Positions 1-9,596 of a stretch of DNA of 21,691 bases are shown here, one piece after another. The stretch comes from Stramonita haemastoma (Eukaryota > Mollusca > Gastropoda > Neogastropoda > Muricidae), in contig CM060328.1 of the NCBI GenBank assembly GCA_030674155.1, positions 33,178,623 to 33,200,313 of the forward strand, given 5' to 3'. The notes under the pieces were generated by a model. It was not told the origin of the DNA. It worked only from the letters and a program-made list of their open reading frames with translations, and made no database searches. The position numbers were made by a program, and so were the translations under genes. Position 1 is the stretch's first letter; the number at the start of each line of letters is the position of its first letter.

Positions 1-894
1 TACCTATACAGCATATGTAATTCAGGACGTAGCGCGAAAAAAAACCGTCCGCAAAAAAGTGCAAATGCAATCATGCATCGTGAATTAAATATTTAAGTAT
101 CCCAGAGCAGTGGTAGGGGCTTTGAATTATGGATGACTTTATTCTGTGAGAAAATGATGATGATGGAGAAGATGTCAGAAAGCTGATTTCTCTGAAGATG
201 AGGTGTCAATGATATAATGTTTTTTTTTTCTCATGATCTTAGTTCTGACTTTATTTTCGCATTTAACTGTTTCTATAGTTCTTGCTGTCTCTGCATCAAG
301 TATTTTTCTTTGGTGTTTCTCTTTCTCATGTCACGTCTCTCCCTCTTTTTTATTTTGTTGTTTTTTGAGAAGTTTCTATATTTTTGTGGTGTTAATTTAT
401 TTTTATGCTACTTTTTTAAAAACTACTTTTGAAACAATGTCAATCATATACAAAAATGTTTTGTAGGAATCACTTTGAACAAGTTAATAAACAAAAGTCG
501 AAAAAAATCAACCAATAAAGAAAACTTCCAATCAAAGTCAGAAATTCTACTTCCTGCAAACCATTTCATTACCGTTACAATTCTACTATACTGCACAGCA
601 AAACGAGACGAAAAAAAACCCCAAACCAAACCACAAAACACAGCATAAGAGCATGGGAAAAGGTGATCAAGGGGAAGAAAGAGTCTATAGAAAACCGCTA
701 AGTGGATTGCTTCTTCACACCATAGCTAGCCCTGTGTCCAAGGTCTAGCTAAGCCTTCAGGAGTCTTTCAGAAGCTAATCCATCACACAAACACTCACTG
801 AGCGTGCAGGCATGAAGGGGGGGGGGGGGTCAATCCATCCATCTCCTGCCAGCCTCACACCTCATTCTGGCACCCCAGCCAAAGAACAAACGTC
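1..894. other. AT-rich non-coding sequence, no gene recognised
   Basis: The open frames here (for example 217-466 plus and 444-641 minus) are short, rich in F, L, C and S, and follow the T-rich base composition rather than any domain. A run of thirteen G lies at 817-829. If the minus-strand terminal exon proposed at 895-1050 were real, 600-894 would be its 3' untranslated region, but I see no convincing minus-strand AATAAA signal close downstream. Otherwise I see nothing to annotate. Confidence 0.6.
817..829. repeat. G13 homopolymer
   Basis: Thirteen consecutive G bases in otherwise mixed-composition sequence. The run could be a true mononucleotide repeat. Given the homopolymer damage elsewhere in this window, its exact length is uncertain. 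Confidence 0.8.
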
Positions 895-1050
895 TCACAA
901 AACAGGCTCTGACCGTCTGACATCAGTCACTTCAGGATAATTATTATGCCAGTGTGGGATGCTTTGTGCCTGATATGGCATGATGGAGTAAACTCTTCGA
1001 CCCTCAGTCGATAGGGCAATGGCTCCTAAAAGCTGATTTTGTAGGGGAGG
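895..1050 (-). CDS. Candidate terminal exon of an unknown gene, or coding-like repeat
   Basis: On the minus strand a pyrimidine-rich stretch ending in CCCACCTTTCAG (AG at 1052-1051) could be a splice acceptor. From 1050 a phase-0 frame runs 51 codons to TGA at 897-895. The peptide begins PPLQNQLLGAIALS and contains RRVYSIMPYQAQSIPHWHNN. Unlike the low-complexity frames elsewhere, its composition is that of an ordinary protein. I do not recognise a family, signal or membrane segment, and no upstream exon is identified. The frame is also open upstream of the AG. A decayed SINE-like core lies just beyond it (1128-1195), so the whole block may be an interspersed repeat that is open by chance. The coding call is tentative. 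Confidence 0.25.
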   Translation of the reverse strand, partial: PPLQNQLLGAIALSTEGRRVYSIMPYQAQSIPHWHNNYPEVTDVRRSEPVL

Positions 1051-1127
1051 CTGAAAGGTGGGTGACCTTCGTTTTTGTTTTTTGTTGTTGTTTTTATCCA
1101 GAAATATCCGCCTGCCAGAAATAAGTG

Positions 1128-1195
1128 CGTTTTTGTAGTTGCCATGGGTTCTTTTTCCTGTGGCTTAGTGTAGTGTCACGCTCTCAAGGTCGAAC
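1128..1195 (-). mobile_element. Decayed SINE core fragment
   Basis: Read on the minus strand, 1138-1160 gives a word close to AAAAAGAACCCATGGCAAC. The full SINE at 4797-5216 carries the corresponding AAAAGAACCCACGGCAAC in the same orientation. Flanking sequence is only loosely alignable and I see no A or B box, so this is an old fragment at best. The shared word is the whole of the evidence. Confidence 0.3.
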
Positions 1196-1787
<592 letters not shown>

Positions 1788-1913
1788 ATCCTATTGGGTC
1801 ATAGAAAGCTTGGAAGAAAGAGGTCGACTTTGAATGCATCGTAATCCTGTACACCATAGAGCCTCTGTGAGGAACTAGAATCGATCTTCTACCCAGAGAT
1901 TATTTATGCTATT

Positions 1914-2076
<163 letters not shown>

Positions 2077-2106
2077 CTACATCTTCTCTCTATTTTTGTG
2101 TGGTAG

Positions 2107-2234
2107 GCCATTGTGTACGTAGCAACGGACGACAAAATTGCAAAGCCGGATACACACCCGAATTGGATGAAAAAAGCACCATGACTGCTTATTCCATTTT
2201 CTTTGTTATACAAGAATAAAGGAGGAAATAAAAG
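2107..2234 (+). mobile_element. SINE 3' fragment (tail family shared with 19500-19850)
   Basis: The sequence from GCCATTGTGT through GCTTATTCCATT and AAGAATAAAGGAGGAAATAA aligns in order with the 3' part of the SINE at 19500-19850 (GCCATTGTGTGT, GGAACGGATGTCGAAATT, GTTTATTCTATT, AAAGAATAAAT). The tRNA-like head is missing and the 5' side is replaced by the (TC)n tract, so this is a 5'-truncated copy. The short frame crossing it is not a gene. Confidence 0.6.
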
Positions 2235-2752
2235 TACTTCTGTCCTTTTTCCCATATTTTCTCCGTCATTCTGTTCCATTTTCTTTCTTCGAACATTTCC
2301 CTCTGCTTTAGTCATCAACCTATGTTAGAAATGTAAAAAGAATTGTTTTGATTGTTTGGTGGTTTACTGTTAGTATATTTTTTGTTTATTCTCTTTGATT
2401 TTCATTTGTGATTTCTTTGGTTTTTCTTTCTTTTAATATCTACTTCTCTGCATATTGTCTGTCTTATAATTTTATCTTCTTTTATGTAGGACTAGGATTT
2501 AAAAAAAAATATTTCCTACTTCTTTGCTTCTGATTTTTTTATACTGTATTGCTTACTTTTCATTGCATTTTGTCTTTATGTTTCTTTCTTTGTTTTTTGA
2601 ATCTGTTTATATATTTCTTTCTTCTCTCATTTGGTCTGTTCTTATGTTTCTTTTTTTTTCTTCTTTTGAGTGACGTCATTTTCTCTTCATTCGCATCTGT
2701 ACAACATCTTAAAATACATATTGCGTTCAGCTATGTAGTCGACTGCATCCGC
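2235..2752. other. T-rich non-coding stretch, no gene recognised
   Basis: Long runs of T-rich sequence give F/L/C-rich open frames (for example 2549-2854) with no recognisable domain or membrane-protein pattern beyond the base bias. I see no repeat boundary or RNA gene. Confidence 0.6.
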
Positions 2753-2799
2753 TTGTTGTTGTTGTTGTTGTTGTCATTGTTGTTGTTGTTGTGCTGCTG
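2753..2799. repeat. (TTG)n trinucleotide microsatellite
   Basis: About fourteen TTG units with one TCA interruption, grading into GCTGCT at the 3' edge. Confidence 0.9.
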
Positions 2800-3266
2800 T
2801 GCTACTACTGTTTGTTTTTCTTGTACCATTTTTCTACAAATACCAGAATCTTAAGGCAAGACACGGCAGTGGTATTTTCATTAAAAACGTTCGAATTTTT
2901 CGATTTTTCGATTTTGACTGATTCTGCACCTTTAAACACTGCTTTATCACATGATCTTATTCAATATCTTAAAAAATGATCGGAAAACGGAAAAAAATGC
3001 AATTAAAAGTGGTATGTAAACAGGGACAAGCGCATATTTTGAGCTATGTTGACGTTTTTCAGCAATGTTTGTACCTTGACAACAAGGGTACCGCATAATG
3101 AAAACGCGCCTTGTTTCATATCAGAAGAAAGGTCGCGATCTCCACTTTCCAACGAAGTATACGTCATTGTACACGGGAATAACCTTATTTAGGTTTTGCG
3201 GTTTTTTCCCGATACAACTGAAAGGCACGGAAAGGCCCGAAGTGTGGTTATAATGAGCTACCGATA
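2800..3266. other. Unassigned sequence upstream of the pseudogene
   Basis: No open frame of interest. The sequence is less simple than its surroundings. It could hold the 5' terminal region of the element whose dead ORF lies at 3464-3856, but I found no terminal inverted repeat matching sequence downstream of that ORF. Confidence 0.4.
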
Positions 3267-3301
3267 TTCCGACCAATCAGCGGTGAGTTCCGACCAATCA
3301 G
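3267..3301 (+). promoter_or_regulatory. Tandem CCAAT-box pair, possible promoter
   Basis: The 14-mer TTCCGACCAATCAG occurs twice, at 3267-3280 and 3288-3301, a spacing of 21 bp or two helical turns. CAGCGGT is also repeated nearby (3278-3284 and 3308-3314). CCAAT in the ATTGG/CCAAT context is the binding core of NF-Y. The pair lies about 165-195 bp upstream of the ATG that opens the decayed ORF at 3464. That it acted as that ORF's promoter is inference. No clear TATA box is seen. Confidence 0.35.
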
Positions 3302-3463
3302 AACGCTCAGCGGTCACGGAGTCAGTGCGTGATCAAGCTCGCTTCCATTGTTTATTGCTTTCGATTCGACATGTGTTAGCTGCAATTTTCACTGCTTTTT
3401 CGATAGTTTTACTGTTTTTTTCAACAGTTTTGAGTTTGTGATTTGGTGCAACCACTGAAAATT

Positions 3464-3856
3464 ATGCCTGGACCAAAATCTGCCACACACACGAAAGAGA
3501 CTAAGTGATAAACTTGAGAAGATGCGTGCAGCAAAACAGCAGAAGACAGTTGCATCGTCTGCTTTGCCTCACTCGTCAACAACAAATGTGGATCCTAGTC
3601 CTAATCAAAGTGCATCGAGGGGAAAAATACAGACAATGAAAGCAGGAGAACGAGTTGGAAAGGGAGAAGAACAAACAGTGGGGCCGGTTTAGTCCACATG
3701 TTTCAACTGAATCGGCTTCTGTGTGATCTGTGTTGCCCTGAGTGTGGAGAGACAAGCCTGAGTGCGCAGATCAAAGAGAGACAAAATGCTTCTTATAGTT
3801 TAAACTACCCTGAAATCATGAACAGAGAGAAATTTTGTCTCATTCGTTCCACATGA
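3464..3856 (+). pseudogene. Frameshifted gene fragment with a Cys-rich motif, possibly a dead transposase-type ORF
   Basis: Three consecutive segments in alternating frames read like one protein. ATG at 3464 opens MPGPKSATHT. From 3495 a shift gives KRLSDKLEKMRAAKQQ and then an S/T/P-rich stretch to a TAG at 3690-3692. From about 3686 a further shift returns to the first frame, giving MFQLNRLLCDLCCPECGETS and SAQIKERQNASYSLNYPEI before a TGA at 3854-3856. A basic, charged N-terminus, a low-complexity linker and then a closely spaced Cys cluster (CDLCCPEC) is a layout seen in DNA-transposon proteins and zinc-binding proteins. I cannot name a family with confidence; a Mutator-like transposase N-terminus is one possibility. 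The two frameshifts could be old mutations or, less likely, assembly errors, since this part of the window is otherwise clean. The 3' remainder of the protein is not visible downstream. Confidence 0.5.
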
Positions 3857-4194
3857 GAGTCACTGTAGGACCATATACAAAGGCTAAGAAGTTTTATTTC
3901 TGCAGTGTTTTAATCGCAACAAATGTAGCTTTGTATAATCAAACATTATCAGCAAGTCACACATCAGAACGCCTGCTCCCTTTCATTGAGTTTATGATTA
4001 CATGTTGCAGCAGCGGTACACAATTTTCCTTTTTCTTCCAAAACAAAATGTCAAAATATTTTCCAAAATAAAACCCAAAATTTGACACCAAAATGTCACC
4101 AAAAAATGTGCGCATGACGAGGCGCATGAAACAATTCTAAACAGTGGGGCGCTGCAACAATTGTGTTTTTATTCAATCGAGAAAATTAGCCCAT
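3857..4194. other. Unassigned sequence downstream of the pseudogene
   Basis: A 78-codon frame (3835-4071) crosses this stretch but shows no domain and has a generic composition. Near 4060-4110 the word CCAAAATTT/CCAAAATGT recurs in short imperfect copies. Otherwise I see nothing. Confidence 0.45.
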
Positions 4195-4274
4195 ATAGTT
4201 GATCTCTATCAGTCGACATGTTTGTTCTATTATTCTCAATATAAAGAAGAATAATAAAAGAAGGTAGATGAAAT
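4195..4274 (+). mobile_element. SINE tail fragment (same 3' family)
   Basis: The sequence TGTTTGTTCTATTATTCTCA followed by ATATAAAGAAGAATAATAAA closely resembles the 3' end of the SINE at 19500-19850 (TGTTTATTCTATTATCCTCG then ATATAAAAGAATAAAT). Nothing upstream aligns clearly with the SINE body. It runs directly into a poly(A)/(TA)n tract, as expected for a retroposed 3' end. Confidence 0.5.
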
Positions 4275-4315
<41 letters not shown>

Positions 4316-4320
4316 TATAT
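4275..4320. repeat. Poly(A) run followed by (TA)n
   Basis: About sixteen A bases (4275-4290) lead straight into alternating TA (4291-4320). The position right after a SINE tail suggests the tract grew from the element's A-rich end. Confidence 0.9.
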
Positions 4321-4384
4321 CATACAGAGATTATAATCCTGTTACTCACTTTCAAAAAATAAATTGTAAGCTCAAAAAAAACCC

Positions 4385-4525
4385 ACTGGTTGTAAAACCA
4401 GGAATCAAACTTTCGGATAAAAAAAAAAGATTAGAAGGATTTGAAACCTAACACTATTTTTTTTTATCACCCTGGGTGTTGTATACGTTGAACAATCCAG
4501 CGATCTCGCCACTTTTCCCCTTAGA
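4385..4525 (-). mobile_element. Weak tRNA-like trace, possible decayed SINE head
   Basis: On the minus strand GTGGCGAGATCGCTGG (near 4514-4499) loosely resembles a Pol III A box, and AGGTTTCAAATCC (near 4450-4438) resembles a B box at plausible order and distance. A second B-box-like word, GTTTGATTCCTGG, lies further along at about 4413-4400. The A box is imperfect, an A-rich run interrupts the arm, and no SINE core is found downstream. Confidence 0.25.
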
Positions 4526-4725
4526 GACACACCACAGCTCCTGTCTAACAGAGAAGGGAGACAAATCAAACTTGGCATGTGCCTTAGCTAGCGGAAGACG
4601 ACAATATGCAAATGAGCCTTAACATGTAAATTAGTTGCTTCCCTTGTGTAGACTCTGGTTCTAAACAGACAGCTGCAGGGTGAAAAAAAAACCCACAAAA
4701 TGCTGAGTCACCAGTTAGGGTTTCT
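4526..4725. other. Unassigned sequence between SINE-related segments
   Basis: Mixed composition without an ORF of note. It carries no boxes or repeats that I can identify. Confidence 0.4.
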
Positions 4726-4796
4726 TGTCTGTCTGTGTGTGGTCTGTCTGTCTGTCTGGATGTCTGTCTGTATGTCTTCATGTCTGTCTTTCTTTA
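4726..4796. repeat. Imperfect (TCTG)n microsatellite at a SINE 3' end
   Basis: TCTG units interrupted by TGTG, GGATG and TATG. It directly abuts the A-rich 3' tail of the minus-strand SINE at 4797-5216, so it may have been seeded by that tail. Confidence 0.9.
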
Positions 4797-5046
4797 TTAT
4801 TATTTTTTGTATTTTGTACCACTTTATGTCACAGCAGATTTCTCTGCGTGAAATTCGGGCTGCTCTCCCCAGGGAGAGCGCGTCGCCACATGTGCAGCGC
4901 CTACCCATTTTTTTTCTCTTTCCTGCATGCACCAGTATTTGTTTCTCTATCAGAGTGGCTTTTTTTCTACAGAATTTTTGCCAGGGTCAACCCCCTTGTT
5001 GCCGTGGGTTCTTTTACGTGCGCTAAATAGTGATGTGTAACACACG

Positions 5047-5077
<31 letters not shown>

Positions 5078-5216
5078 TAGCGCCCAGACCACCACTCAGG
5101 GTCTTATGGATGGGGAAAAAGTTTTGGGTCCAAACGGGGTACGAACCCCGCACACTCCGACCCGGACTTTTTGCTTTCTAGGCAAGGCGCGTTACCACCT
5201 AGACCACCGATTCACC
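4797..5216 (-). mobile_element. Near full-length tRNA-derived SINE
   Basis: Read on the minus strand, the element opens with a tRNA-like head. It has an A box TGGTCTAGGTGGT at 5206-5194 and a B box GGGTTCGTACC at about 5149-5139, 57 bp apart, which would suit a tRNA ancestor with a longer variable arm. It then carries the core GTCTTTCGGATGAGACGATA (5077 downward), the words AAAAGAACCCACGGCAAC and CTGGCAAAATTCTGTAGAAA, and an A-rich tail containing repeated TACAAAA near 4820-4797. SINEs are non-autonomous retroposons transcribed by RNA polymerase III and moved by a partner LINE. The core matches the plus-strand SINE at 19621-19657 in 34 of 37 positions although their tRNA heads differ. The first 155 bp or so recur, damaged, just after the gap at 11692. 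I have not assigned a named family. Confidence 0.8.
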
Positions 5217-5296
5217 TTGATGTCTGTATATCTGTTTTCTTACTGGTTTGATAGTATATATAAGTATCGAAGTGGGCTTTTCATGTCCGTGGGTTG

Positions 5297-5437
5297 TCTG
5301 GATCAACTTGTATAATGTCTGCCTGTCTCTGTGTCTGTGTCTTTGTCAGTCTGTCATTCAGTGTTCGTATACTCGTCTTTGTCCTACTGTTTGTTTCGGA
5401 ATGTATGTTTGTCTCTCTGTTTTTTTGTGTTTTGGTC
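5297..5437. repeat. TCTG/TGTC-rich simple sequence
   Basis: Loose TCTG, TGTC and GTCTGT words without a fixed register. They lead into the (TC)n tract. The S/V/C-rich open frames here come from this composition. Confidence 0.75.
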
Positions 5438-5500
5438 CTCTCTCTCTCTCTCCTCTCATCTCTCTCTCTACTCCTCTCTCTCTCATCTCATCTCTCTCTC

Positions 5501-5572
<72 letters not shown>
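5438..5572. repeat. (TC)n microsatellite
   Basis: TC dinucleotides with CATC, CCTC and TACTCC interruptions in the first half and near-perfect TC in the second. The damaged counterpart is at about 12092-12180. Confidence 0.97.
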
Positions 5573-5577
<5 letters not shown>

Positions 5578-5645
5578 CATCTTAACCTAACCTAACACAA
5601 CCCAACACAGCCCAACCCAACCCACCACAACCCAACCCACCTCCT
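5573..5645. repeat. CCAAC/CCTAA-like pentamer-rich tract
   Basis: Degenerate five-base units such as CCTAA, CCCAA and CACAA follow the (TC)n tract. The damaged copy at about 12229-12310 keeps the CCCAA/CCCAAC flavour. Only two exact CCTAA units in a row are present, so this is not a telomeric array. Confidence 0.7.
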
Positions 5646-5956
5646 CCAAACAACAACATTCTCTGCATGAATTACCTTTCTTAAGGAGAAAAAAAAAAGA
5701 AACTAGAAACAAGACAGGAATGCAAACAGCAAGGAAGCAGCGATAAGATATTTCTGATTACATCATTTTTTTCTTCTCTTTCTTTATGTACACACGTGCA
5801 TGTTAATTGCAAATGCAAATGTGTTCCGTTCATATTTCTGTAGAGTGTTTTTTTTTTTCTGTTTTGTTTGCTTGCTTGATATAGATAGAGTTTCGCTTGT
5901 AGAAATGATACAAGAACGGTTTTTTTTAAGTAAAAAGCTTGTTTTGCTTTATTTTG
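5646..5956. other. Unique spacer between microsatellites, no gene
   Basis: AT-rich mixed sequence that serves as a landmark between the two copies (CTCTGCATGAATTACC at about 5660). No ORF or RNA feature is recognised. Confidence 0.6.
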
Positions 5957-6240
5957 GTGCGCGCGCGCGCGTGTGTGTGTATGTATGTATGTGTGTTTGT
6001 GTGTGTGTGTGTGTCTGTGTGTGTGTGTTTGTGTGGTTTGTGTTGTCTGTGCATGTGTGAATGGCTGGGTGTGTGTAAGTTTTACGTGCATGTGTGTGTA
6101 TGTGCTCGCGCGCGTGCGTGCGTGTGTGTGTAAGTTATGAGTTTGTGTATGTGTGTGTAGGTGTGTGTGTGTGTGTTTGTAGGAGTGCGTGCGTGTGTGT
6201 GGATGTGTGTGTAACTTGTGCATGCGTGTATGTGGGTTTA
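5957..6240. repeat. Compound (GC)(GT)n microsatellite block
   Basis: Begins with GCGCGCGCGC, continues as GTGT with TATG, TCTG and TTTG interruptions, and contains a second GC-rich core near 6105-6122 (GCTCGCGCGCGTGCGTGC). The (CA)n block that follows at 6279 is its reverse complement in type. Confidence 0.95.
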
Positions 6241-6278
6241 AGTCTCTCTCCTTCAGCAGTACATATGAGTTCTTGGGC

Positions 6279-6870
6279 CCACATAAACACACATTACACA
6301 TACACACAACTATTACACACACATAATCACACAGATATACATCCACACATACTATCACACAAAAACACACACATAGACACAGACACATAAACCCGTCCGC
6401 CTCGTCTCCCCTCCCACCACACACAGGGGATAACTCTTTCCCCCCCACACAGAAAACAGACAACCCTTTCAGGCACACTGATACCACAAAACACACACTC
6501 ACCACACACACACACACCCACACACTCACACCCCAACAAACACACACCCCCACACACCCCAACCAAAACCCCCACCCCACACACACACCCACAACACACA
6601 CACCAAAAAACCCAAACACACTCACCACAAAAAAAAACGCACGCACACACACGTACACACAACCCCAAAAAAACCCAAACACACCACACGCACACCCTAC
6701 AAAACATTTTGGGAAACACAAAACAACACACACGCACTTACACCCACGGCCCCACACACCAGATCCGCCCCCCCACGCACACCACCACACAACCCCACCC
6801 CCAACACCCCACACACACACACAAAACACACACACACACAACACAAATCCACAACACAAACACAACCCCA
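6279..6870. repeat. CA-rich block that passes into damaged sequence
   Basis: CACACA with ACAT and AACC words. It is readable to about 6400. Beyond that, runs such as CCCCCC and AAAAAAA replace the alternating pattern. The equivalent block in the other copy is at about 12977-13580. The 136- and 479-residue frames on the minus strand here are artefacts. Confidence 0.85.
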
Positions 6871-9596
6871 GCGGCCCCCAAAAAACCTTTTTGGGGGGCG
6901 GGGCCCCAAAAGGGTTTAATCTCGAAAAAAACACGGGCACAAAAATTGATCGATAAGGGGGGTCTTTAAACCTTTTTGCGAAAAAAAAACAAATGAGAAG
7001 GAGAGACAGGGGAAAAAGGAAAAGGAAGGCCCCGAAGGGGGGACATAGGAGGGGGTGGTTGTTGGCCCCCGGGGTAAAGCAGGTTGCAAACAGGGCAGGC
7101 CCGAGTGATGGGAAACCCAAAAAACAGAGAGGGGAGGAATGAGGAGAGAGAAGAAGAGGAGGAAATAGGAAAGAGGATTTTTAAAGTGAGAGGCATTTTA
7201 GGGGAGAGGGGAGAGAGAATGGAGAGAGGACATGATTTGGCCGAATTTGGGGATGGGGGAAAATTTTAAGGAAAGGGGTGAGGAGGGGGAGAGAGAGGAG
7301 GGGGGGGGGTTAAAAAGGAGGGAGGAAAAGGGAGAAAAGGTTTATGGGGTAGAGAAGGGGGAAAGGGGGAGGGGGAAAAGTTTTATAAAAGGAGGGATTT
7401 TGGGGTGGGGGGCGAAGGGCTTTTGGGGGAGAAGGGGGGAGGGGGGAGGGTTGGAAAAGGGGAGGAGATGTAGGGGGAAGGGGTTTAAAACTTAAAATTG
7501 GGGGGGACGGAGGGGGAGGGGGGAGAGGGGGAGTGGGTGGGAGGGATGGGGGAAAGAAAGAGACCGGGGGGTGGGGGAGAGAAAAGGAAAAGAGGGGGGG
7601 GGGAGGAAAAGTTTTTTTGGAGGGGGAGGGGGGATTTTGAAAAGGGGGGAGAGGAAAAAGAGGGGGGAGAAGGAAAAGGGGGGAGAAAGGGGGAAAAGAT
7701 GGGGGATTTGATGAGAGAAGGAATTAGTAAAAGAATTGGGGTTTTAGGGGAAAAAGGAGTGATCGGGGTATGGAATTGAGAGAAGGGAAGAGAAAGTTGA
7801 ATGGGGGGGATGGGAAAAATGTGGGAAAGATAAAAGCGTTGGTTGAGGGAGGAGAGAGGTGAGGGGAGGAAAACGGGGGAGGAATTGGAGGGAAAAAGGA
7901 GAGATAAAAGGGGGGAAAGGGGAACGGGGGAGTAAGGGAGGGGAAAAAAAATGGGGAGGGGGAGAGGAGAAGGGGAACGGATGTTTTCTGAAGAGGGAAG
8001 GCCGAGAGAAAAGGTCGTGAAAGAAGGGGGAGAGAAGGAGAAGGAGAAACAGACAGACAGAAGGGAGAGGGGAGAGGAAAAAGAAAAGAAGGGGAAAGAA
8101 ACCGGGGGAGAATTTGAGAAAAAGAGGTGGAAAAAATTTCGGGCCAATTGTTTGAAAATGAGGGGTTTTAGGTCGGGGGGTGTCGAGGGGGGAGGGGAGA
8201 GGGGAGGGGGGGAGATTTAGTGGGTGGGGGAAAGGGGTGGGAGGGAGGGGGGGGGAGGAAGCGAGAGAATGGGGAGGGGATTGAAACCGGGGAGAGGGGA
8301 GAGAGAAAAAGGAGTGGGGAATTTGCAGGGGAGACAGAGAGACAGAGAGAGGGGAGACCAAAAAGGGGAGGACCCGAAAAGGAGAGAACATGAGAGGAGA
8401 GACAGAGAGGGAGGGGGACAGAGAGGGCTTAAAAGGAGAGAGAGGGGAAAGGAAAAAGAGGGGGAGAGAGTAGGGGGGAGAGAGAGGGGGGTTTTTGGGG
8501 AGAGAGTTACGGGTTTTTTTTAGGGGAAGAGAGGGAAAGAAGGGAAAAAGAGAAGAGGAAGAGAGAGGGGGGAGGAGGAAAAAAGGAAAAAAAAGAATGA
8601 AAAAAAAAAAGGGTTTTTGGGGGGGGGGGGGGAAAGGGGAAAGGGGGGAGAGAGGGGGGAAGAAGGAAGGGAGAGGAAAAGGGGAGAGAGGAGGAGACGA
8701 AAGAGAGGGAGAGGGGAGAGGAGGGAGAGAGGAAGAGGGTGAAATTTAGGTAGAGGGAAAGAGAAAGGGGAAGAGACAGAGACAGAGAGGCAAAAGAGAG
8801 ACCAGGAGAGACAGAGACAGAGGGCAGAGACAAAAGGAAAAAAAAGAGGGGACGACAGACCCGACAGGGCCCGCCCAAAAAGACAGGGCAGACAGACGCA
8901 GACCCGACAGACAGTTTAGATAAGGGCAGGGCTGACAGACTGGGGGGGACAGTTTAAAATTTCACACAGACATTTAGCCCGACTGGCAAACTGAAGGGCA
9001 AAACGCCCGAGGGAAAAAGGTTTTAAAAAAACCCCCCTAGGACGCAGAAACACAGGGAAAAACCTCACCACCAATTTGGCAGAGTGATAAAAAAAAAAAT
9101 ACAGACAAAACAAATTTGAACAACCCTATTTAAAACAAAGTTAGAAACAAGGAGAGGGGGGTTTTGGGTCAGAAAACCAGTCCCGAATTTACCCTTTATT
9201 TTTTCTGAAGAAAAAAGGAAAAAAGAAGAAAAAGAAAAGAAGAAGAGGGAAAAAGAAGCAAGAAAAAGAACGAAGAAGAAAAAGAAAGAAGAAGAAAAGA
9301 AAAAGGGAAAAAGGAAAAAAGGAGAAAAGGAGAAGAAAGAAGAAGAAAAACAACAAGGAGAAGGGAAGAAGGAGAAGGGAAAAGAAAAAGAAAGGGAAAA
9401 AGACAGGGAAAAAAAGGAAAGGGGGGGAAGAAAAAGAAGAAAGAAGAAGAAGAAAGGGAAAAAGAAGGGAAAAACCAAAAACCAAAAAAACAAAAACAAC
9501 CAAAAATTCCCCAAACCCAAAAAAAGAACAAGTACCCCAAGGGAAATAAAGGAAAACAAGAAGAAAAAAAACAACCAACAAACAACAAGCATTCAA
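6400..9596. other. Damaged consensus, internal part of copy A
   Basis: The sequence is dominated by inflated homopolymer runs and by purine-rich GA/GGGA text from about 7110 to 8870, followed by A/G text at 9195-9480. Small islands survive, for example GTTTAATCTCGAAAA near 6915, GAGTGATGGGAAACCC near 7102, ACAGACAGACAGA near 8050 and GCAGAGTGATAAAAAA near 9079. The original was probably CA, GA and CAGA microsatellite plus some unique sequence. Base-level content should not be used for gene calls. Confidence 0.75.

Noticed and set aside
3196..3441. 81-codon plus frame across the CCAAT pair
   Set aside because: The frame runs over what looks like promoter or UTR sequence and ends in an F/L/S-rich tail. 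It is not continuous with the better peptide that starts at 3464.
5573..5645. CCTAA-type telomere repeat
   Set aside because: Only two exact units in a row. The rest are CCCAA, CACAA and other variants inside a microsatellite cluster.
5681..7120. 479-codon minus-strand frame
   Set aside because: Made of GT/CA microsatellite (CVCV, HTHT) and damaged runs. It is not maintained in the second copy of the locus.
7485..8878. Several Pro/Ser/Phe-rich frames of 100-220 codons
   Set aside because: Product of GGGGA-type damaged purine text. No third-position signal and no protein family.
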